A DNA stretch of 64,000 nucleotides. Source: Azospirillum sp. TSH58. Lineage in GTDB: Bacteria > Pseudomonadota > Alphaproteobacteria > Azospirillales > Azospirillaceae. The stretch spans positions 62,001-126,000 of the forward strand of contig NZ_CP022364.1 of NCBI RefSeq assembly GCF_003119115.1, in the 5' to 3' direction. The position numbers and the translations under genes were made by a program. This document shows positions 44,160 through 52,489 of the stretch, in pieces. Each line of letters begins with the position of its first letter. Position 1 is the stretch's first letter. The notes below the pieces were generated by a model. It did not search any database. It saw nothing but the letters and a program-made list of their open reading frames with translations, and was not told the origin of the DNA.

Positions 44160-45008
44160 GTGCGGCGTCTTTCCATCGCACTGTCAGCGTTGGCGTTTCA
44201 CGCTGCGCTCCAGTCGATGCATGTTGTTGCCGGTGCAACGCCGGTTCGGGCGGAAGGGGACCGCGCAGAAGGGAGCCGGGCGGAAAGCCGGCTCGACCGG
44301 GTGCAGCGCACCGGGTTGCTGCGCGTGTGCATCTGGCCGGATTATTACGCCATCTCGTTCCGCAACCCCTACAGCGGGGAATTCCAGGGCCTGGACATCG
44401 ACATGGCGCGCGCCTTCGCCCAGGACCTGGGCGCGCGGGTGAGCTTCGTGGAAAGCGGCTTCCCGACTGTCGTCCCCGACCTGCTGGGTGACCGCTGCGA
44501 CATCGGCATGTTCGGCATCGGCGTCACCGCGGAGCGCGCCGAAAAGGTCGCGTTCAGCAAACCCTACCTGCGCAGCGGCATCTACGCCGTATCCTCCCAG
44601 ACTCACCCGCGCATCCTGCGGTGGAGCGATCTGGACCAGGACGGCATGGTGGTGGCGGTTCAAAAGGGTACCGTCATGGACCACTACGCCAGCCAGGCCT
44701 TCCGCAAGGCCAGCGTCCGCATCGTCTCCGGACCCCAGGAGCGGGAGGAGGAGGTGCAGTCCGGGCGCGCCGACGCCTTCCTCACCGATTACCCCTATGG
44801 CCAGCGGATGCTCGCCGTCCATCAGTGGGCACACCTGATCACGCCGGAGCATCCGGTCCACACCACGCCCTACGCCTATGCGGTGGTGCCGGGCGATCCT
44901 CTGTGGCTGGAACGGGTCAACCGGTTCGTCGACGCGGTGAAGCGCGACGGGCGGCTGGAAGCCGCCGCCGCCCGTTTCCGCCTGACCCCCATCGTGGCGC
45001 GGGATTGA
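44160..45008 (+). CDS. Periplasmic amino-acid-type binding protein
   Basis: A 282-residue SBP_bac_3 protein with a signal peptide (VRRLSIALSALAFHAALQSM, cleavage near VRA at about 31). Mature motifs: LLRVCIWPDYYAISFRNPYS, FQGLDIDMARAFAQDL and GMFGIGVTAERAEKVAFSKP. GTG at 44160 is chosen with GGGGGG upstream; GTG at 44130 is an alternative lacking a ribosome site. No permease or ATPase is adjacent, so it may be an orphan binding protein serving signalling. Its stop codon is inside a tandem repeat. Confidence 0.75.
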   Translation: MRRLSIALSALAFHAALQSMHVVAGATPVRAEGDRAEGSRAESRLDRVQRTGLLRVCIWPDYYAISFRNPYSGEFQGLDIDMARAFAQDLGARVSFVESGFPTVVPDLLGDRCDIGMFGIGVTAERAEKVAFSKPYLRSGIYAVSSQTHPRILRWSDLDQDGMVVAVQKGTVMDHYASQAFRKASVRIVSGPQEREEEVQSGRADAFLTDYPYGQRMLAVHQWAHLITPEHPVHTTPYAYAVVPGDPLWLERVNRFVDAVKRDGRLEAAAARFRLTPIVARD

Positions 45009-45068
45009 TCGCCAGACCGGATTGATCGTCTGACCGATTGACCGTCAGGCCGGATTGACCGTCAGATC
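45003..45068. repeat. Four tandem 16-17 bp repeats
   Basis: Units GATTGATCGCCAGACCG (45003), GATTGATCGTCTGACC (45020), GATTGACCGTCAGGCCG (45036) and GATTGACCGTCAGATC (45053). The first contains the stop of the binding-protein gene and the last the stop of kup on the other strand. Confidence 0.8.
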
Positions 45069-47014
45069 TCGACCTGCGTGCCCAGTTCCACCACGCGGCC
45101 CGGCGGAATGCAGAAGAATTCCGTGGCCGACAGGGCCGTCTTAGACAGCAGGATGAAGGCGGGCTCGCGCCAGCCCGGCAGGCCGGTCGACCGCGACGGG
45201 ATCAGGGTCTCGCGGCCCAGGAAGAAGGACGTCTCCATCATGTCCAGATGCAGGCCGAAGCGGCGGCACCGCTCCAGCGCGCGGGGAATGTGGGGCTGTT
45301 CCAGATAGCCGAAGCGCAGGACGACCCGGAAGAATCCCTTGCCCAGCTTCTCCACCATGACGGCGCGGTCCGGGGAGACGCGGGGCACCTCCTCCATGAT
45401 CACCGTCATGACGACCACCCGCTCGTGCAGCACCCGGTTGTGCTTGATGTTGTGGAGCAGGGCGTGGGGGACGACGTCGGGGTTGCCGGTCATGAAGACC
45501 GCCGTTCCGGCGACGCGCTGCGGCGACTGCGGCGAGACGCGCTGCAGGAACAGGTCCATCGGCAGGGCGTCGGCGTAGAGCCGCTCGGCGAGGATGCGGC
45601 GGCCCCGGCGCCAGGTGGTCATCAGCGTGTAGACCGCCGCCGCGATCAGCAGCGGGAACCAGCCGCCGTCCGGCACCTTCAGCAGGGTCGCCCCGAACAG
45701 CGCGAGGTCGATCACCAGCAGGATGGAGAAGGCGGCGATGACCAGCAGGGGATTCCAGCGCCACAGCCGCCACGCCACCACCGCGGCCAGGATCGTGTCG
45801 ATGGCCATGGCCCCCGTCACCGACACGCCGTAGGCGGCCGCCAGATTGCTGCTGGACCCGAAGCCGATCACCAGGATCACCACACCGACCAGCAGCAGCC
45901 AGTTGTTGCGCGGGATGTAGACCTGACCGACCTCGTGCTCGGAGGTGTGGCGGATTTCGCGCCGCGGCAGGTAGCCGAGCTGCACGGCCTGCCGGGTCAG
46001 CGAGAAGGCGCCGGAGATCACCGCCTGGCTGGCGATGACCGTGGCCGCCGTCGACAGCAGGACCAGGGGGAACTGCGCCCAGTCCGGCGCCAGATGGAAG
46101 AAGGGATTCTCCAGCGTCTCCGGCTCGTGCAGCAGCATGGCGCCCTGCCCGAAGTAGTTCAGCAGCAGCGCCGGCAGGACGAGGTAGAGCCAGGCGATGC
46201 GGATCGGCGCCCGCCCGAAATGGCCCATGTCGGCGTAGAGCGCCTCCGCCCCCGTGACCGCCAGCACCACGGCGCCCAGCGTCAGGAAGGCCACCCAGCC
46301 GTGGTCGACGAACAGCGCCGCCCCGTAGAGCGGGTTGAAGGCGCGCAGAACGTCCGGCCAGTGCATCACCTGCATCAGGCCCAGCACCGCCAGCGTGGCG
46401 AACCACACCCCCATGATCGGGCCGAAGAAGATGCCGACCCGGCCGGTGCCCTGCCGCTGAAACAGGAACAGCAGGGTGAGAACCGCCAGCGTGATCGGAA
46501 CGATGTAGGGGGACAGGGACGGGGTGACGACCTTCAGCCCCTCCACCGCGCTCAGCACCGAAATGGCCGGGGTGATCAGGCTGTCGCCGTAGAACAGGGC
46601 CATGCCGAGGATCGCCAGCGCCATGATGGCGCGGTTGCCCGCTCTGGAGCTGAGCCCGCGGTGGGCCAGCGTGCCGAGCGCCAGGACGCCGCCCTCGCCC
46701 TTGTTGTCCGCCCGCATGACGAGCAGGACGTACTTCAGAGTCACGACGATGATGAGCGCCCAGGTCGCCAGCGACAGGACGCCGAGGATGGTCGGCTCGT
46801 CGAGCGGCAGGCCGGTGTGGGTGAAGGACTCCCGCATTGTGTAGAGCGGGCTGGTCCCGATGTCGCCGTAAACGACGCCCAGCGCCCCCAGGACGAGGGC
46901 GGGCATGCGGTTGGCTTGAGGGGGATGGCCCGGGGGAGGGGAACTGGGAGCGGAGGTGGGGGCCGGAGCGGCGCCGCTCGGTCCGTCGCCGGTTTGCTGG
47001 TTGGCGCTGTCCAT
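45062..47014 (-). CDS. kup: Kup-type potassium uptake protein
   Basis: A 650-residue inner-membrane potassium:proton symporter with about 12 helices and a C-terminal cytoplasmic domain of about 150 residues. The N-terminal family stretch LGALGVVYGDIGTSPLYTMR (about 44-63) and the NKGEGGVLAL segment (about 113-122) are diagnostic. A Pro/Ser-rich disordered leader of about 35 residues precedes it (SSPPPGHPPQ). The stop codon is in the tandem repeat at 45003-45068. Confidence 0.95.
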   Translation of the reverse strand: MDSANQQTGDGPSGAAPAPTSAPSSPPPGHPPQANRMPALVLGALGVVYGDIGTSPLYTMRESFTHTGLPLDEPTILGVLSLATWALIIVVTLKYVLLVMRADNKGEGGVLALGTLAHRGLSSRAGNRAIMALAILGMALFYGDSLITPAISVLSAVEGLKVVTPSLSPYIVPITLAVLTLLFLFQRQGTGRVGIFFGPIMGVWFATLAVLGLMQVMHWPDVLRAFNPLYGAALFVDHGWVAFLTLGAVVLAVTGAEALYADMGHFGRAPIRIAWLYLVLPALLLNYFGQGAMLLHEPETLENPFFHLAPDWAQFPLVLLSTAATVIASQAVISGAFSLTRQAVQLGYLPRREIRHTSEHEVGQVYIPRNNWLLLVGVVILVIGFGSSSNLAAAYGVSVTGAMAIDTILAAVVAWRLWRWNPLLVIAAFSILLVIDLALFGATLLKVPDGGWFPLLIAAAVYTLMTTWRRGRRILAERLYADALPMDLFLQRVSPQSPQRVAGTAVFMTGNPDVVPHALLHNIKHNRVLHERVVVMTVIMEEVPRVSPDRAVMVEKLGKGFFRVVLRFGYLEQPHIPRALERCRRFGLHLDMMETSFFLGRETLIPSRSTGLPGWREPAFILLSKTALSATEFFCIPPGRVVELGTQVEI

Positions 47015-47237
47015 GATGGTCCGTTCGTTCGGATCGCGGTCCGGTATCGGGAGTCCCTTCCTTGCGGGCGGAACGCTTCGGCCGCGAACCTTCTCCTTAC
47101 ATCAACCGCTCACCACAAGACCATATGGTTCCGGTGGCGCGGAGGTGCCAGCCACAGCGTGCAAGGCGACGGGAGCTGTCGCGACCGGCATGGGTGCCGG
47201 CTCCGGAAGCGATTTCGGGGGCAAGGAGTGCGCATCG

Positions 47238-47279
47238 GAACAAAAAACGAACAACCGGCTTGTTGTTCACTTTTTGTTC
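47238..47279 (+). promoter_or_regulatory. Two inverted LexA (SOS) boxes
   Basis: GAAC-N7-GAAC occupies 47238-47252 and GTTC-N7-GTTC occupies 47265-47279; the two form a 42-bp imperfect palindrome matching at 17 of 21 positions per arm. GTTC-N7-GTTC is the alphaproteobacterial LexA box. They lie 85 bases upstream of a small membrane peptide gene and 224 bases from the kup start on the other strand. Confidence 0.75.
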
Positions 47280-47363
47280 TGATACGTTTTTCCCCATCGA
47301 CGCTGACGTCGGGCGTTTCACCATCGTCCGCCACGTCCCGCCAACCGATCGAGGGAGATTGCC

Positions 47364-47462
47364 ATGTCGATCCTGGTTTTCCTGCGCGAGCTTGCTGGTC
47401 TGACGGCCCTGTTCGGCACCCTGTTCGTCTGGACTCTGCTGGGCCACGCCGCGGGCTTCTGA
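47364..47462 (+). CDS. Putative SOS-induced small membrane peptide
   Basis: A 32-residue frame: MSILVFLRELAGLT, then a continuous hydrophobic run ALFGTLFVWTLLGHAAGF. It has a strong ribosome site (GAGGGAGATTGCC) and lies directly downstream of two LexA boxes. A single membrane helix of this size under SOS control recalls Caulobacter SidA (a 29-residue inner-membrane cell-division inhibitor) and E. coli TisB; I claim similarity only in size, topology and regulation. Inhibition of division or membrane depolarisation are possible roles (inference). Confidence 0.6.
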   Translation: MSILVFLRELAGLTALFGTLFVWTLLGHAAGF

Positions 47463-47486
47463 GGTGCCGGATCGCCCGAAAGGAGT

Positions 47487-47545
47487 CGCCATAAGGGTTG
47501 GGCCTCCTCCGGATAATAATCCGAAATCCCAGGCAACCCTTGGCG
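47487..47545 (+). other. Structured element downstream of the small peptide gene
   Basis: CGCC-AT-AAGGGTTG (47487-47500) pairs with CAACCCTT-GGCG (47534-47545), a 12-bp stem with a two-base bulge, enclosing an inner CGGAT-AATA-ATCCG hairpin. No T-run follows. It could be a 3' UTR stability element, a processed small RNA or an attenuator before the ATPase gene. Confidence 0.5.
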
Positions 47546-47696
47546 ACGCATCGCTTACATCCGGAATGCGTCCACCGCACCCGCCGGGCACCTCCAGCCA
47601 AGCCGGGGCCAGCCAACCGGGGCGGGCGACGCGACGATCAGGCCACCGGCCGAGGCCGGCTGGTGACGACAACGCGGAATTCTGGGATCGGGACGG

Positions 47697-49310
47697 ATGC
47701 GAAACTTCTTTCGGAAGCGGCGGGCGACCGCCGATGCGGATGACCGGATGTCCATGGGTGGCGGCATCACGGGTGGTGGAGCGGCCGGACCGGGCGCCAC
47801 CCCGGGCAATGCGGCTCATGGCCATCCGCCGATGCAATCCCAGAGCCCCCTCGCGGGCCGTCCGGCACCGCATCTGCGACCGGTCGGCGGAGCGGCGGGG
47901 ACCGGGAATGGCGGCGGGCTCGGCGGTGGGCTCGGCGGTGGCTTGGGCGAGACGATGCGCGGCCCGTCGGGCTTGCGTCACGATCCGCTGAACAGCCCGC
48001 TTGGCGGCGGTGCCGGTGGTGGACTGGGCGGCCAGCGCGGCCAGGCGCCCGCCGACACGGATCTTCCGCGCTTCACCATGACCGTCAACGGCGGCCTGCG
48101 TGGACCGGGGGCGGTCGGTGCGCCGGCGATGCTGAAGGGCCTCACGCCCGAGCTGAACGGCCTGCTGCGCGAGGCCTTCACGCCGACGCGGCCCAAGCAG
48201 CAGCTGAACTCGCTGTTCATCGGCCGGACCGACACGCTGAAGCGCATCATCTCCGCCATCGAGGAGGAGCGGGCGCACGTCATCCTGTTCGGCGACCGGG
48301 GCCGCGGCAAGACCTCCGTCGCCAACGCCATCGAGAAGATCGCCGGCCAGGCCGGCTACCTCTCGCTGAAGCTGACCTGCAGCGCCGAGCTGAGCTTCGA
48401 GGACATCTTCCGTCACTTCCTGAAGAAGATCCCCTCCACCTATTACCGGTCGGGGATCGACAACCCCTTCGCCTCGCGCCGCAGCTTCACCAGCTTCAAC
48501 GAGCTTCTGCCCGAGGGCGGGTTCAGCGTGACGGAGCTGAACGAGGTGCTGGCCGGCATCCACGCCACCCATGTGCTGCTGATCCTCGACGAGTATGACC
48601 GCGTCACCGACGAGGATTTCCGCAACAAGCTGGCCGAGCTGTTCAAGAACCTGACCGACAGCTCGATCCCGGTGACGCTGCTGGTGGTCGGCGTGGCGGA
48701 GAACCTCGACCAGCTGCTGGGCAAGCACCCGTCGATCCAGCGCTCGCTGGTGCCGGTGCATCTGCCGCTGATGACCGATGTCGAGATCGGGCGCCTCATC
48801 AACGCGGGTGCCGAGAACGCCGGGATCGCCTTCGCGCCGGAAGCCGTGGACCGCATCTGCGAGTTCGTCCGCGGTCTGCCCTACTACGCGCAGCTTCTCG
48901 GCCTGCACGCCGCCCGCAGCGCGGTCAGCCGCGGTTCGACGGTGGTGGAGCGGGACGACCTTGCCTACGCCGTCACCCGCTGCCTCCAGGAGGCGGAGCG
49001 CGGCATCGTCGACTCCTACGCCCGCGCGCTGGCCGCCGAGCGCCGCGCCGAGCTGGAGGATGTGCTGCTGGCCTGCGCCCTGTGCCCGGCGGACTCCTAC
49101 GGCACCTTCGATCCCAAGGAGCTGGCCGGACCGGGAGGCGTTCCGCCGACCAAGGAGGCGCTCGGCATCCTGGAACGGCTCTGCCGCGAGGAGTATGGCG
49201 GCGTGCTGGCCCCGGTCGTCGAGCCGGGCTGGACCCGCTACCGCTTCCGCAACCAGATGATGCGCCAGTATGTGCTGATGCGGCAGGCCCACGAGCGCGG
49301 CCAGATCTGA
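47697..49310 (+). CDS. ORC/Cdc6-like AAA+ ATPase
   Basis: A 537-residue P-loop ATPase. The first 130 residues are Gly/Pro-rich and disordered, with GGGLGGGLGGGLG encoded by 12-bp repeats. The AAA domain has Walker A FGDRGRGKTS (about 198-207), Walker B LLILDEYD (about 295-302), a sensor-like LLVVGVAENL and a C-terminal winged-helix-like part ending RNQMMRQYVLMRQ. It resembles bacterial AAA_16/ORC-type proteins of unknown function. Close to the SOS-controlled peptide gene on the same strand, so transcription read-through is possible. Terminator at 49341. Confidence 0.75.
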   Translation: MRNFFRKRRATADADDRMSMGGGITGGGAAGPGATPGNAAHGHPPMQSQSPLAGRPAPHLRPVGGAAGTGNGGGLGGGLGGGLGETMRGPSGLRHDPLNSPLGGGAGGGLGGQRGQAPADTDLPRFTMTVNGGLRGPGAVGAPAMLKGLTPELNGLLREAFTPTRPKQQLNSLFIGRTDTLKRIISAIEEERAHVILFGDRGRGKTSVANAIEKIAGQAGYLSLKLTCSAELSFEDIFRHFLKKIPSTYYRSGIDNPFASRRSFTSFNELLPEGGFSVTELNEVLAGIHATHVLLILDEYDRVTDEDFRNKLAELFKNLTDSSIPVTLLVVGVAENLDQLLGKHPSIQRSLVPVHLPLMTDVEIGRLINAGAENAGIAFAPEAVDRICEFVRGLPYYAQLLGLHAARSAVSRGSTVVERDDLAYAVTRCLQEAERGIVDSYARALAAERRAELEDVLLACALCPADSYGTFDPKELAGPGGVPPTKEALGILERLCREEYGGVLAPVVEPGWTRYRFRNQMMRQYVLMRQAHERGQI

Positions 49311-49340
49311 CCGTCCATCCACGGGCAGACCGGTCCGGGG

Positions 49341-49375
49341 AGGCCCCTTTCCGCCGTCACGCGGGGAGGGGCCTT
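49341..49375 (+). terminator. Terminator after the AAA+ gene
   Basis: AGGCCCCT (49341-49348) pairs with AGGGGCCT (49367-49374) with inner CCGC/GCGG pairs, followed by TCG; also faces the small minus-strand gene. Confidence 0.7.
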
Positions 49376-49405
49376 CGTGCGTTCAGGCCTCCGGTCTCCC
49401 TGCGG

Positions 49406-49588
49406 TCAGCGCGAATCGAGCAGCATCGCGGCGAGGACCGCGCCGGCGACCAGCCCGCACAGGGCCGCCACGATGGCGAGGCTGCGCAGGAACTGGCGCA
49501 TCTCCCCCTGTTTCCAGGCGCTTCGGGCGAGAAGCAGCAGATAGCCGGCCGCCGCCGCACCGATCATCGTCCACATTGAACCGTGCAC
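49406..49588 (-). CDS. Small two-helix membrane protein
   Basis: A 60-residue protein with two hydrophobic segments (MIGAAAAGYLLLLARSA and SLAIVAALCGLVAGAVLAAM) joined by a short charged loop (WKQGEMRQFLR), i.e. a membrane hairpin. A GTG at 49588 or ATG at 49576 is the start; GGAGGGAG lies about 20 bases upstream of the GTG. No family recognised. Confidence 0.5.
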   Translation of the reverse strand: MHGSMWTMIGAAAAGYLLLLARSAWKQGEMRQFLRSLAIVAALCGLVAGAVLAAMLLDSR

Positions 49589-50078
49589 CGCATCTGTCGA
49601 GAACGCTCCCTCCGCATGGTGTTATGACCTACGGTGAAGGGTCGACTGCGATCATAGGACGCGGTCGGCAAGGGGTGGATGCGCTTCTTCGGCATGAGTG
49701 CCTCCTGACCGTTTGGGGTCGGGAACTTTCGGCAACCCACATGAATCGGGAACTATCCCTCCGCATCCAAAACGTGCGCTTCCGTGCAAGAAAGTGGTAG
49801 AAAAGACGGAAAGTATCCATTCGATTGGGGATGGTAAGTACTTTAAAAGAGAAGCAGTAATCCATGATTAAAAGTAGCTTTGCGCATATGCCTAATGCGT
49901 TCTTCTTTTAATCCCACAGAGTGGTACCGTGTTGCACGACACAGGGGTAAGGTCATCCAAAATATCGGCACGTCAATGCCATCGGTGGGGCACGGGTGGG
50001 GAAACCTCGGGTGATTGGTAGCCTACAAGATTGCCCAGGGAGTCAGAGCAATTTTCCAAAAATCGCGGGAGCTGACCA
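49589..50078. other. AT-rich intergenic region before a response regulator
   Basis: No convincing gene. It is AT-rich at 49800-49920, as expected of promoter DNA, and ends with GGGAGCTGACC before the regulator start. Confidence 0.4.
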
Positions 50079-50771
50079 ATGGAACCAGTGCGTGCTTTTC
50101 TGATCGACTCCAATAAGCTGTTCCGCGAAGGCCTGAAGAGGCTTCTCGACGATTCACCCTTTCAGATCGCCGCCGAGGCGGGGAACCTGCGCGAGGCGCT
50201 GAACTCCGTCGACAACGGCTTGCGTCCGCAGCTCATCCTGCTCGATCTGGTGAATGGGGGCGAGGAGGAGGCCGACGGCATGCGGCGCCTGCGCGCCCAG
50301 CTTCCCGAGGCGCGCATGGTCATCCTGACCAGCGACCTGTGCACGCGCCGCCTTGCCAACGCGTTGGAGGCCGGGGCCGACGGCTACCTGATGAAGGACC
50401 TGTCGTCCGACGCGCTGGCCCAGTCGCTGCGCCTCGTGATGATGGGCGAGAAGGTGTTTCCGACCCACCTCGCCGCCCTGCTGATCTCCGGCCGCGTGAA
50501 CGGGAACGGCACCGACATGCCGGTGTCGCGCAAGGGTCTGTCGCAGCGGGAGGTGCAGATCCTGCGCTGCCTGCTGAACGGCGACAGCAACAAGATGATC
50601 GCCAACCACCTGAACATCACCGAGGCGACGGTGAAGGTTCACCTGAAGAGCCTGCTGCGCAAGATCAACGCCTCCAACCGCACCCAGGCGGCGATCTGGG
50701 CGCTGAACAACGGCATCGGCGGAGAGTTGGCCGGAGCCGGGGCGGTGACCGCGGCGGCGGCCCACCAGTAA
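50079..50771 (+). CDS. NarL/FixJ-type response regulator
   Basis: A 230-residue regulator. The receiver (about 4-125) has D10, the phosphoacceptor D56 in LILLDLVNG, T84 and K106 in YLMKD; the second acid of the usual DD pair is a Ser (S11), a mild deviation. A LuxR-type helix-turn-helix follows (about 150-212, GLSQREVQILRCLLNGDSNK and ITEATVKVHLKSLLRKI). The C terminus is Ala-rich. No kinase is adjacent. Ends at a very stable terminator. Confidence 0.9.
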   Translation: MEPVRAFLIDSNKLFREGLKRLLDDSPFQIAAEAGNLREALNSVDNGLRPQLILLDLVNGGEEEADGMRRLRAQLPEARMVILTSDLCTRRLANALEAGADGYLMKDLSSDALAQSLRLVMMGEKVFPTHLAALLISGRVNGNGTDMPVSRKGLSQREVQILRCLLNGDSNKMIANHLNITEATVKVHLKSLLRKINASNRTQAAIWALNNGIGGELAGAGAVTAAAAHQ

Positions 50772-50802
50772 CCGCTCTCCCGCGATCATCCCACCGGTGC
50801 AG

Positions 50803-50858
50803 ACGCCGGACCGGCCGGCCACACCCCTTTAAGGTGTGGCCGGCCGGTCCGGCGTTTC
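50803..50858 (+). terminator. 23-bp terminator of the response regulator
   Basis: Perfect 23-bp stem (50803-50825 with 50833-50855) around CCTTTAA, then TTCC. Confidence 0.85.
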
Positions 50859-50894
50859 CGCATGTGGCTTCCGATGGGAAGCTGGTGCGCAAAC

Positions 50895-50928
50895 GAAAAT
50901 ATCCCGGCACGGTGGCCGGGATTCTTTC
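50895..50928 (-). terminator. Terminator of the minus-strand LuxR gene
   Basis: ATCCCGGC (50901-50908) and GCCGGGAT (50915-50922) pair around ACGGTG; in the minus direction the stem is followed by ATTTTCG. It lies 40 bases beyond the end of that gene. Confidence 0.65.
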
Positions 50929-50965
50929 GGTTGGTTGATCAGGGGTGAAGGGCGTCCGACAGACG

Positions 50966-51709
50966 TCAGGACGTGCCGGTCCGGTGGGCCGGGGCCGCGT
51001 GCATGTGCGGCGGCACCATGCCTTCCCGGGCGGACTGCAACGCGCCCTGCTGTCGCGCGGCGAAGACGCCGGCTTCCGTTCTGTTGCGGAAGTGCAGCTT
51101 GGACAGGACGCTTCGCACCATCGACTTGATGACCGCCTCGGACAGATCGAGCTGGTTGGCGATCGTCCGGTTGTTCAATCCCTGGCCAAGCAGGCGCAGG
51201 GTTTCGAACTCCGGTTCCGACAGCCGCGGCAGCAGGGTCAGCCGGATCTCATCGACGCCCAGCCGGGACAGGAACTGCTTGGGCATCAGACAGTGCCCCT
51301 CCAGCCCCAGGTCCAGCAGTTCGTTGATGCGGTCCACGTTGATGTCCTCGAACACCCACGCATCGGCGAAGGCCAGGATGTGTGCGGCGTCCAGCAATTC
51401 CCGCGACGACAGCACCACGACGATCCGCGACCGGCGTGACAGCCGCAGATACACCATCGGTTCGTTCTCGCGCAGCGCGGTGAACTGCTGAAGGCCGATC
51501 AGGATCGCGTCGGGCGTCAGCGTGCTCTGCGTCAGTTCCGATATGTCGTGGAAGACGGTCACACGATGGCGACCGGCCCGGTCGAGCGCCTGCACCACGG
51601 TGTCGGTCAGGGAATTGTTGTCGAGAATCAGGCAGACGTGCATGGGGGTCACCGCGTTGCGGGTCGAGTGCGATGCTTTCTCTTGGGCGTACTCATGGTT
51701 CATGTGCAT
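50966..51709 (-). CDS. LuxR-type regulator with degenerate receiver
   Basis: A 247-residue protein. A receiver-like N-terminal half (from HVCLILDNNSLTDTVVQALD) lacks the phosphoacceptor: the strand reads PDAILIGLQQF where an Asp is expected, and the conserved Lys is absent near DAWVFED. The LuxR-type helix-turn-helix is at about 160-225 (LSEPEFETLRLLGQGLNNRT and SEAVIKSMVRSVLSKLHF). It should act without phosphorylation. Start uncertain (51709, 51703 or 51643); ribosome sites are weak. Encoded between two regulators of the same class. Confidence 0.8.
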   Translation of the reverse strand: MHMNHEYAQEKASHSTRNAVTPMHVCLILDNNSLTDTVVQALDRAGRHRVTVFHDISELTQSTLTPDAILIGLQQFTALRENEPMVYLRLSRRSRIVVVLSSRELLDAAHILAFADAWVFEDINVDRINELLDLGLEGHCLMPKQFLSRLGVDEIRLTLLPRLSEPEFETLRLLGQGLNNRTIANQLDLSEAVIKSMVRSVLSKLHFRNRTEAGVFAARQQGALQSAREGMVPPHMHAAPAHRTGTS

Positions 51710-51779
51710 GGGTCAGCTCTGTTTGGAGGAGGCATCCACGGCAGGCCCTTGTCGGGCGTTATCGCCGCCTGTGTTTTAG

Positions 51780-52489
51780 ACTTGTCTCGTGCTCTCTATC
51801 CGTCGGCGCTCTGTGTCTTCGCTTAAGTGTTTTCATTTAAAGACTGCATCGAATTTCAGGCATATATCCATCAAACCTGGAAAAAAACTTGACACTGTGA
51901 CAAACAGTTTATAAATTGGACGTGTAACACGTAAATCAAACGATAGATGATCACTCAAGATCGTCAAGCGCATCTGAATGGTGACAGGGGCACTCCAAGC
52001 GATAACTCTTTTGTGACCGTCTGCTCTGAAAGGCCAGGACAGGTATGTGCCGCAAAGAGGGAGATTCGTTTAGGAAAAGCACTGGCCATCCGGTCAAGCC
52101 GCCGAACCGATGGGATAGGTTTTTCACGCATTTCGATCATCGGCTCTAATCCTTTGCGCGCATGGGATGTTTTATGTGCGAGCGACGGCGCCGTCATCAT
52201 CCAGAACAACCAAACATGGAGATAATCCCGCTGCCGCTTTCTTTCGTGCAGAGGCATAGGCGGAAGGTTTTAGTTCTTGTTTTGTTCAGTCGGCCTTCGC
52301 CGTAGGGGACGGTCGTTCCGCGCCGCAAATGACCTATGGCCCTTGTCCGGATATTGCCCCTCTTCCGAATGTGGTAGCAGTTCTTCAAGCCACAGGGCGA
52401 AAGGGTAGATGGATCGCCAACGGGAGTGGCCCGGTTGGTCCTGGGAGGGCTGATCTTAAGCAACGGGATAAACGAAGGCGGACGGGGCC
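51780..52489. other. Long intergenic region between two LuxR-type genes
   Basis: A 710-bp region with a candidate promoter at 51889, two palindromes, and a possible hairpin at 52086-52113 followed by TTTTT. A 92-codon frame at 51947-52225 lacks a ribosome site and shows no recognisable product. It may contain a small RNA or a long 5' leader for the gene at 52490. Confidence 0.35.
51889..51932 (+). promoter_or_regulatory. Candidate promoter with two palindromes
   Basis: TTGACA (51889-51894) is followed by TATAAATT (51910-51917). ACTGT-N5-ACAGT (51894-51908) fills the spacer and ACGTGT-A-ACACGT (51920-51932) lies near the expected transcription start. Regulators unknown. Confidence 0.45.

Noticed and set aside
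47102..47191. A 29-codon minus-strand frame (MPVATAPVALHAVAG...) on the kup side of the LexA boxes
   Set aside because: No ribosome site or membrane/structural character; the plus-strand peptide is the better SOS target.
49933..49949. Sigma-54-like promoter TGGTACCGTGTTGCA upstream of the response regulator
   Set aside because: Only nine bases separate GG and GC; sigma-54 promoters require ten.
51947..52225. A 92-codon frame in the long intergenic region
   Set aside because: No ribosome site, no recognisable pattern and competing frames on the other strand; left unannotated.
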